Assembly (NCBI GenBank): GCA_016932435.1
Contig: JAFGCW010000023.1
Location: forward strand, 1 to 57,382
Direction: 5' to 3'
Source: Dehalococcoidales bacterium
GTDB lineage: Bacteria > Chloroflexota > Dehalococcoidia > Dehalococcoidales > UBA2162
Length of the DNA: 57,382 nucleotides
Below, in pieces: positions 52,626-57,382 of the stretch. Within the stretch, counting starts at the first letter, position 1; every line of letters starts with the position of its first letter. The position numbers and the translations under genes are program-made. Below the pieces are notes generated by a model that was not told the DNA's origin, made no database searches, and was given only the letters and a program-made list of their open reading frames with translations.

Positions 52626-53495
52626 ATGCATGATCCTGATTTAGATGAATTACTTGCCGGTTCAATAGACATGCATCTCCACATCGGTCCTGATGAAATG
52701 GATGCACGGGTGACCGGACTGGAAGCAGCCGAGCAGGCTGTCGAAGCAGGCATGAAAGCCATCGTACTGAAAAATCACAGCTACCCTACTACGCCGGTGA
52801 CCGTTGTGGTTAACGAGTTGATACCTGAATTAGAGGTATTCGGCGGTATATGCCTGGATTATGAAATAGGCGGTCTAAACATCGATGCTCTGGAAAAACA
52901 CGCGAATATCGGTGTGAAAGTAGCCTGGATGCCTACCTTTTCATCGAAGAATTCCCGGGCAAAGATGAGAGCACTGGGACTTAAGCTGGAAGGAGAAGGC
53001 TTTTCGATTTTAACCGATAACGGGAAACTGGTGCCTGAAATCGATCCTATTCTGGATATCATCAAGAAGCATGATATCGTTCTTGCCAGCGGTCATATGT
53101 CACCGCCTGAAATATTCGCACTGGTGGAAGCTGCCCGGAAAAAAGGTATTGACAGGGTTGTCATCACACATCCTTCCGACGGGGAATTCATGGAGGAAAT
53201 TCTAACGGTGGAAGAACTGAAAAAACTGGCGGGGATGGGCGCCTACATCGAACAGACAACGGTGACACTCCTGCCGACCGAATTCTGTCACAGTCCTCAG
53301 GAAAGAGTTGAAATGATAAAAACGATAGGTGTTGAACACTGCATTATGAGCACCGATCTCGGTCAGTACTGGAATATCTATCCGGCCGAAGGTTTCAGAT
53401 TTTTCATGGCCATCCTGCTGCGTAACGGGCTCATTCCGGAAGATATCGAAGTGATGGCAAAGAAGAATCCTTCTCTGCTATTAGGGCTTGATTAG
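52626..53495 (+). CDS. DUF6282-like metal-dependent hydrolase (amidohydrolase superfamily), second paralogue
   Basis: The start is placed at ATG 52626 because AAAGGAGAG stands eight bases upstream. The GTG at 52593 overlaps the activase stop and has no ribosome binding site. The 289-residue TIM-barrel protein keeps the same ligand set as the 37663 paralogue: SIDMHLHIG (HxH), VLKNHSY, LASGHMSPPE, ITHPSDGEF and STDLGQ. It would hydrolyse an unknown amide, lactone or ester. It follows the activase gene in the plus-strand operon. Confidence 0.82.
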   Translation: MHDPDLDELLAGSIDMHLHIGPDEMDARVTGLEAAEQAVEAGMKAIVLKNHSYPTTPVTVVVNELIPELEVFGGICLDYEIGGLNIDALEKHANIGVKVAWMPTFSSKNSRAKMRALGLKLEGEGFSILTDNGKLVPEIDPILDIIKKHDIVLASGHMSPPEIFALVEAARKKGIDRVVITHPSDGEFMEEILTVEELKKLAGMGAYIEQTTVTLLPTEFCHSPQERVEMIKTIGVEHCIMSTDLGQYWNIYPAEGFRFFMAILLRNGLIPEDIEVMAKKNPSLLLGLD

Positions 53496-53506
53496 TCATA
53501 TCTTAG

Positions 53507-53959
53507 ATGAAAAATGAGAGGGGAGTCGTGGATAAATACAATAAGATCCTGCGATTTTTCGAAGATTACGTTGCGACCTATAGTGAATATGGTCAGGATG
53601 CAGAAACCATTAACATGATGGATAAGTACTATGCTTCCGACCTGTCATTTCCTGAAGATATGGTGTCCGGTCGTGATCAGTGGTACAAACGATGCCTGAA
53701 TCATCCTGATGTCCTGGATAAATTGACCATTGAACGGTGCATCATCGACGACAGGAAGAACGAGGTAAGTGCCATACTTAAAACCGAAGCTATCGAAAGA
53801 GCAACCGGGAATGTGTTAATGGAATTGAGGATGAGTGCCCTGTATAAACTACTGATCGATGAAAACTGGGATATAAAAATCATAGAAGTGATGATATTTC
53901 TTGAGAATAATCCCGAAAAAGTCGCCAGACTTACCCGGCTATACCGAATCGGCATGTAA
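53507..53959 (+). CDS. SnoaL-like/NTF2-fold small protein, second paralogue
   Basis: A 150-residue protein of the same fold and sequence pattern as the protein at 42629. Shared features are KYNKILRFFEDYVATYSE in the first helix, MDKYYASDLSFPEDMVS, EVSAILKTEAI, VLMELRMSALYKL and the closing FLENNPEKVA. ATG 53507 or GTG 53528 may be the start, and the ribosome binding site AGAGGGGAG (53515-53523) favours GTG 53528. It ends the plus-strand operon, just before a strong terminator. Function unknown. Confidence 0.75.
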   Translation: MKNERGVVDKYNKILRFFEDYVATYSEYGQDAETINMMDKYYASDLSFPEDMVSGRDQWYKRCLNHPDVLDKLTIERCIIDDRKNEVSAILKTEAIERATGNVLMELRMSALYKLLIDENWDIKIIEVMIFLENNPEKVARLTRLYRIGM

Positions 53960-53996
53960 AAATATACAGGAAAAACTGAAAATTTCCTGAACATAC

Positions 53997-54030
53997 AAAC
54001 GCCCTCTGAGTAATTTCAGAGGGCGTTTTT
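53997..54030 (+). terminator. rho-independent terminator
   Basis: A 13-bp perfect stem, AAACGCCCTCTGA (53997-54009) with TCAGAGGGCGTTT (54016-54028), has a 6-base loop and ends in a run of T (54026-54030). It lies 38 bases after the SnoaL-like stop and closes the MaoC-to-SnoaL operon. The A residues on the left arm allow it to work on the opposite strand for the convergent carboxylesterase as well. Confidence 0.9.
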
Positions 54031-54082
54031 GTCGGAGAGTGAATATCTTTTTATCCTATAAGTACCACTGCAGGTATGTTAT

Positions 54083-55486
54083 TTATTGAGCCACTTTCGA
54101 GTAACCGGTCTTTACTTCGAACTTATCGCAGACATTCATGTACTGATCCGAGTCCTCTGTATATTCCGGCCATTCGCTGATTCCCTTTGCTGAAGGTTTG
54201 CCGTCCCGTGCGAAATTCGCCCATAGTTCCATCATTGTTTCTGACACGTATTTATCGGTTTCATCCAGGAAGTTACCTGTTGTTTCAGTTCCTGCCTGAC
54301 CTGCCATCGCAGCTATGCCATTCCACCATCCTGTCGAGTTATCCCAGTCACCGAAGACGTAGGTCAGTTCGATGGAGTGTATGGATACGAAACCCTCTTT
54401 TCTCCATACCGCCGGTACCTGGTCGAAGATGCAGGCGTAGCCGTTTTTCCCCTGCCGGATTACCGCTTTCAGCATTTCAACATAAGCCGGAATTAAGTAG
54501 GGCATGATTAACGGACCGGGTCCTGTCAGTTCACCCAGGTTGGCTACTACAATGAGAGGAACGGCATTACATTTCCCGGATTTAAAGAGATTTTCCGGGC
54601 TGTCTGGAACCAGCCACCCATCGACTGAAGCATCCCACATGAAGGCGGGAGGACTGCCGGGGACACGGGGCGGTTCCAGTGCCTGGTTGGCTTCAAGGAT
54701 CTTTTCAAATGGCAGCGACCTTACCTGGTCCAGTGGGTCGGATGAATCGATTCCCAGTTTTTCAAAGAGTTGTGTCCCGCTATTTTCTATGTCCGAGAGC
54801 GGTTTACTGCTGAGGATTGCCAGGGCTGTACCACTCTCACAGATGGCACGATGGAATAGTCCCTTGGCTTGCGGCGATGACATCATTAATGATACCTTGG
54901 CTCCGCCACCGGATTCCCCGAAGATAGTGACGTTATCCGGATCACCGCCGAAGGCTGCTATATTGTTTTTTATCCATTTCAGAGAAGCGATGAGATCAAG
55001 GAACAGGTAGTTACCGGATACTCCATTCGGAGATTCTTTCGAGAGGGCAGGATGTGCAAGCAATCCGATAACGCCAAGGCGGTGATTGAGGGTTACGACC
55101 ACGGCGCCGTGCAGGGGCAGTCGGTAGTTATTCCATACCTTATCGTTTCCGCATCCCATTGAGTATCCGCCACCGTGCATCCATACCAATACAGGAAGCT
55201 TTTCATCTGGTTGCAGTGCCGGCGTAATCACATTCAGATACAGGCAGTCTTCACTTATGGTAAATCCCGATACCATTCCAGGCGGCTCAACTTGAGGAGA
55301 GATATCACTCATCTGGGTGCATTCACGGATCCCTTCCCATGGCTCAACCGCCTGTGGGGGTTTCCAGCGCAGGTCTCCTACCGGAGGAGCTGCGTAAGGT
55401 ATACCACGGAATATTGATACTTCTCTCCCCGGTTCACCGATAATCGTGCCTGAAACATAACCTTTATCTGTTTTAACTAACTGCAT
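54083..55486 (-). CDS. type-B carboxylesterase, second paralogue
   Basis: A 467-residue alpha/beta hydrolase, the same length as the protein at 30140. FRGIPYAAPPVGDLRWKPPQ, SEDCLYLNV, the oxyanion HGGG and the nucleophile Ser192 (FGESGGGAK) are present, and the late triad His is in SIHSIELTYVFG. There is no signal peptide. It ends beside the terminator and is followed upstream on the same strand by the UGSC-like gene at 55510, so esterase and UGSC form a pair. It probably hydrolyses an ester of the pathway substrate. Confidence 0.92.
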   Translation of the reverse strand: MQLVKTDKGYVSGTIIGEPGREVSIFRGIPYAAPPVGDLRWKPPQAVEPWEGIRECTQMSDISPQVEPPGMVSGFTISEDCLYLNVITPALQPDEKLPVLVWMHGGGYSMGCGNDKVWNNYRLPLHGAVVVTLNHRLGVIGLLAHPALSKESPNGVSGNYLFLDLIASLKWIKNNIAAFGGDPDNVTIFGESGGGAKVSLMMSSPQAKGLFHRAICESGTALAILSSKPLSDIENSGTQLFEKLGIDSSDPLDQVRSLPFEKILEANQALEPPRVPGSPPAFMWDASVDGWLVPDSPENLFKSGKCNAVPLIVVANLGELTGPGPLIMPYLIPAYVEMLKAVIRQGKNGYACIFDQVPAVWRKEGFVSIHSIELTYVFGDWDNSTGWWNGIAAMAGQAGTETTGNFLDETDKYVSETMMELWANFARDGKPSAKGISEWPEYTEDSDQYMNVCDKFEVKTGYSKVAQ

Positions 55487-55509
55487 ACTTTCACCATCCT
55501 TTGTTTTTA

Positions 55510-57258
55510 TTAACGTCCTGATCTGGTTAACGTAGCGTCTTTTATCAATTTTGTCATATGTGCAGTGCGGAAGTAAGAGAAACCGAATGTATAACCCGGG
55601 ATACTGCCGGACACGATGATATGAATATCTTCCGGATTTACCACCGGTACCTTTTTCCCCGGTTTGAGTGAATCCAGTATTACCGGGATCCGGTCTTCAG
55701 GAACGGCGTCATGGGGGAAGAAAATATCAATATCGGGAGGTTTGGAATTTATCCTGTCGTGGATACCCTGGATCTCCTGCTGTGTCAGATCTTCGAAGGG
55801 TACCATGGCACTTTCATAAAGGTAGTCCCGCAGGCTTTGTTTACTGTTGTAGCCAAGACGCTGCAGCATAATTGCAAATTCCGGATGGACTATGATGATA
55901 TGTTTTCTCAGATGAGCACCGGGGTTGGCCACACCGAGTTTATATGCACCCCATACCAACCGATCTCGTGCAACATCGTTAACTATATCTTTGAGTACCG
56001 GTTCGGTATCCCATGGCTCTACTACTCCTCCGCCGTATATTCTCGTCATACCACTCATAACAGTATCCACCGTCACACAACTGTCTTCCCGTTTGTAGCC
56101 AAGTCCTTCGTTGAACGATTCCCATGGACTCTCATCGATATTTTCAGCAAAGGTATAGAAGGTATGCGGAGAGGGACGTCCAATAAGTGCCATATCGATC
56201 TCTCCCGGCCAGAGGTAGCCCAGGTTGATCAAACACAATCTTACTGCGCGGCCTATCGTATTATTTGCCCGCCAACCGTGCCCCAGTAATCCTACACCAG
56301 AATTCATGTCCAGTTCTTTACCGAGAGGACCGCTGACCATGATCATAAGTGTGAAAGATCCTTCGGAAGCCATCATATGAGTATAGGTACCTTCTTCTGT
56401 AAGACATTCCATGACCGATAAAATCACAGGCAAGTACTCAGGTTTAGCTCCTGCCATTACCGCATTGACTGCTATCTTTTTTACCGTAGCGATACCGTTC
56501 CTATACGGTACTTTTCCAATAACTTCATCAGGAAGACGAGAAGTTCCTTCTAACATTCGTTGAACCGCCGTTTCAGTCGGTGGTATCAAAGGCAGACCGT
56601 CACTCCAGTGGTTTTCCATATAATTCTGGTTGAACATCTCCAGAGCAGATTCATAGTCATCAGCGGTGACTTCTACCGATTCAACCTGCTTTTCACGGGT
56701 TTTAAGATCAGGATTTTTCTCTTCTGCTGACAGGGGACGGGTTAACGCGTCGATTATTTCATCAAGAGCGGCTTCAGCTACGGGCATAATGTTTGCAACC
56801 GTTGATCGGTTGGGATAATAGTCAATCGAAGACAGGCTGACGATACGCAGTGTCGGCATTCCCATATCCTCGGCAGACATACGGGCAGTATGGGTAGCAT
56901 TATCTCCGACGACAAACACCCCCGGTTTACCAAGTTTTTCCAGGGCAACTACCTGAACGCACTGGATCCATCCTCCCATGCCGTTGTCACCAACCCCGTA
57001 AATAAAGGTATCCATCTCTCGTTTCGCGTTTTCTGCGGCTTCTGCATTACCCCATACAAGACGGGTGGTTTTCGCTGTCGGGTATCTTTCTTTCAGCAGT
57101 TCGTCTACGGCATCTAGGAAATTATCACCGCCTTTCTTTCCATCCCATATTATGGCGATATTCTTTCCTGCCAGGTCGTTAACGCGGGGATTGGAAAGTC
57201 CAGTGGGTGGAGGGACGTTAAATACGCCTTTAGGATTAAGACAGTTAAAGGTTATCAT
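55510..57258 (-). CDS. UGSC-family protein, third paralogue
   Basis: The start is taken at ATG 57258, with AAGGAAG seven bases upstream. This gives 582 residues, the length of the other two members, whereas a longer frame adds a weak 19-residue tail. It opens MITFNCLNPKG as does the 17048 protein (IYKCLNPVG). The motif region reads GVGDNGMGG: Asn replaces U, and no Cys is left of UGSC. The C-terminal domain shows SDGLPLIPPTETAVQRMLEG and VNAVMAGAKPEYLPVIL. A redox-silent form is implied. It lies upstream of the carboxylesterase on the same strand and is the last gene of the window. Confidence 0.85.
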   Translation of the reverse strand: MITFNCLNPKGVFNVPPPTGLSNPRVNDLAGKNIAIIWDGKKGGDNFLDAVDELLKERYPTAKTTRLVWGNAEAAENAKREMDTFIYGVGDNGMGGWIQCVQVVALEKLGKPGVFVVGDNATHTARMSAEDMGMPTLRIVSLSSIDYYPNRSTVANIMPVAEAALDEIIDALTRPLSAEEKNPDLKTREKQVESVEVTADDYESALEMFNQNYMENHWSDGLPLIPPTETAVQRMLEGTSRLPDEVIGKVPYRNGIATVKKIAVNAVMAGAKPEYLPVILSVMECLTEEGTYTHMMASEGSFTLMIMVSGPLGKELDMNSGVGLLGHGWRANNTIGRAVRLCLINLGYLWPGEIDMALIGRPSPHTFYTFAENIDESPWESFNEGLGYKREDSCVTVDTVMSGMTRIYGGGVVEPWDTEPVLKDIVNDVARDRLVWGAYKLGVANPGAHLRKHIIIVHPEFAIMLQRLGYNSKQSLRDYLYESAMVPFEDLTQQEIQGIHDRINSKPPDIDIFFPHDAVPEDRIPVILDSLKPGKKVPVVNPEDIHIIVSGSIPGYTFGFSYFRTAHMTKLIKDATLTRSGR

Positions 57259-57382
57259 TTGCTTCTTCCTTTGATTTAATGATTTACAGCATGCTTTGTC
57301 ATATGACATATCCACTCGACAAAGTATATTGATTGTTGTTAAACAGCGGCAGCAATTGCCATGTCCGATAAGCGCTGATAGG
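57259..57382. other. upstream region of the last gene
   Basis: The 124 bases before the last start codon contain the ribosome binding site AAGGAAG and an AT-rich stretch, but no ATATCGTA-type operator and no clear -35/-10 pair. The gene or genes to the right are outside the window. Confidence 0.3.

Noticed and set aside
1..57382. CRISPR arrays, tRNA or rRNA genes and complete insertion sequences
   Set aside because: Reading both strands showed no regularly spaced direct repeats with spacers, no cloverleaf-like segments that I could support, and no transposase.

Overview
The window reads as a bacterial chromosome segment of moderate, slightly AT-rich composition. No rRNA, tRNA, CRISPR array or complete insertion sequence was found. 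The gene families present point to an anaerobic or facultatively anaerobic Chloroflexota-like bacterium, possibly of the Dehalococcoidia. These include paralogous UGSC-type (seleno)proteins, CaiB/BaiF CoA-transferases, a glycyl radical enzyme with its activase, DapA-like aldolases, GH130 phosphorylases and tandem universal stress proteins. The placement is an inference from family content only.

Layout. (1) 0.3-5.0 kb: a small four-helix membrane protein built from an internal duplication, a MASE3-PAS histidine kinase, two response regulators and a free-standing Crp-type helix-turn-helix protein. (2) 5.2-12.7 kb, all on the minus strand: a stress and homeostasis block with three universal stress proteins, a proton-pumping P-type ATPase, an MHS-type symporter and an HtrA-like lipoprotein protease. 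(3) 13.3-17.0 kb: two GH130 genes, the second broken by an in-frame TAA, followed by remnants of an RHS-type surface protein. (4) 17.0-19.0 kb: a gene with an in-frame TGA that is best explained as selenocysteine, followed by a 4-oxalocrotonate tautomerase. (5) 19.2-28.0 kb: housekeeping genes (Tex, GIY-YIG, YwbE, DEAD-box helicase, HemW-like radical SAM protein, methyltransferase, MFS exporter). (6) 28.2-57.3 kb: a large catabolic island.

The island contains a phosphotriesterase-like hydrolase, a flavodoxin, two type-B carboxylesterases, a bicupin, an M28-like peptidase, a beta-helix protein, a uroporphyrinogen-decarboxylase-like methyltransferase, two HxH metal-dependent hydrolases, three DapA-family proteins, two more UGSC-like proteins, two SnoaL-like proteins, a MarR regulator, a CaiB/BaiF pair, a MaoC-type hydratase, a glycyl radical enzyme and its activase. 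The same families occur on both sides of a MarR/CoA-transferase/MaoC centre, in oppositely oriented operons. I infer a duplicated and diverged pathway that activates an unknown organic acid or ester as its CoA thioester and then hydrates and cleaves it.

Main observations. The TGA at 17321-17323 falls at the U position of the UGSC motif and is followed by a SECIS-like hairpin. The glycyl radical enzyme has Ser where the radical Gly is expected (RVASY). One subunit of the adjacent CoA-transferase pair lacks the catalytic Asp, as expected of an obligate heteromer. A shared ATATCGTA-type operator overlaps or adjoins three promoters of the island, next to the MarR gene. The first gene of the window repeats the spacing Cys-28-His-14-His-7-His twice, which suggests a small di-heme b membrane protein.
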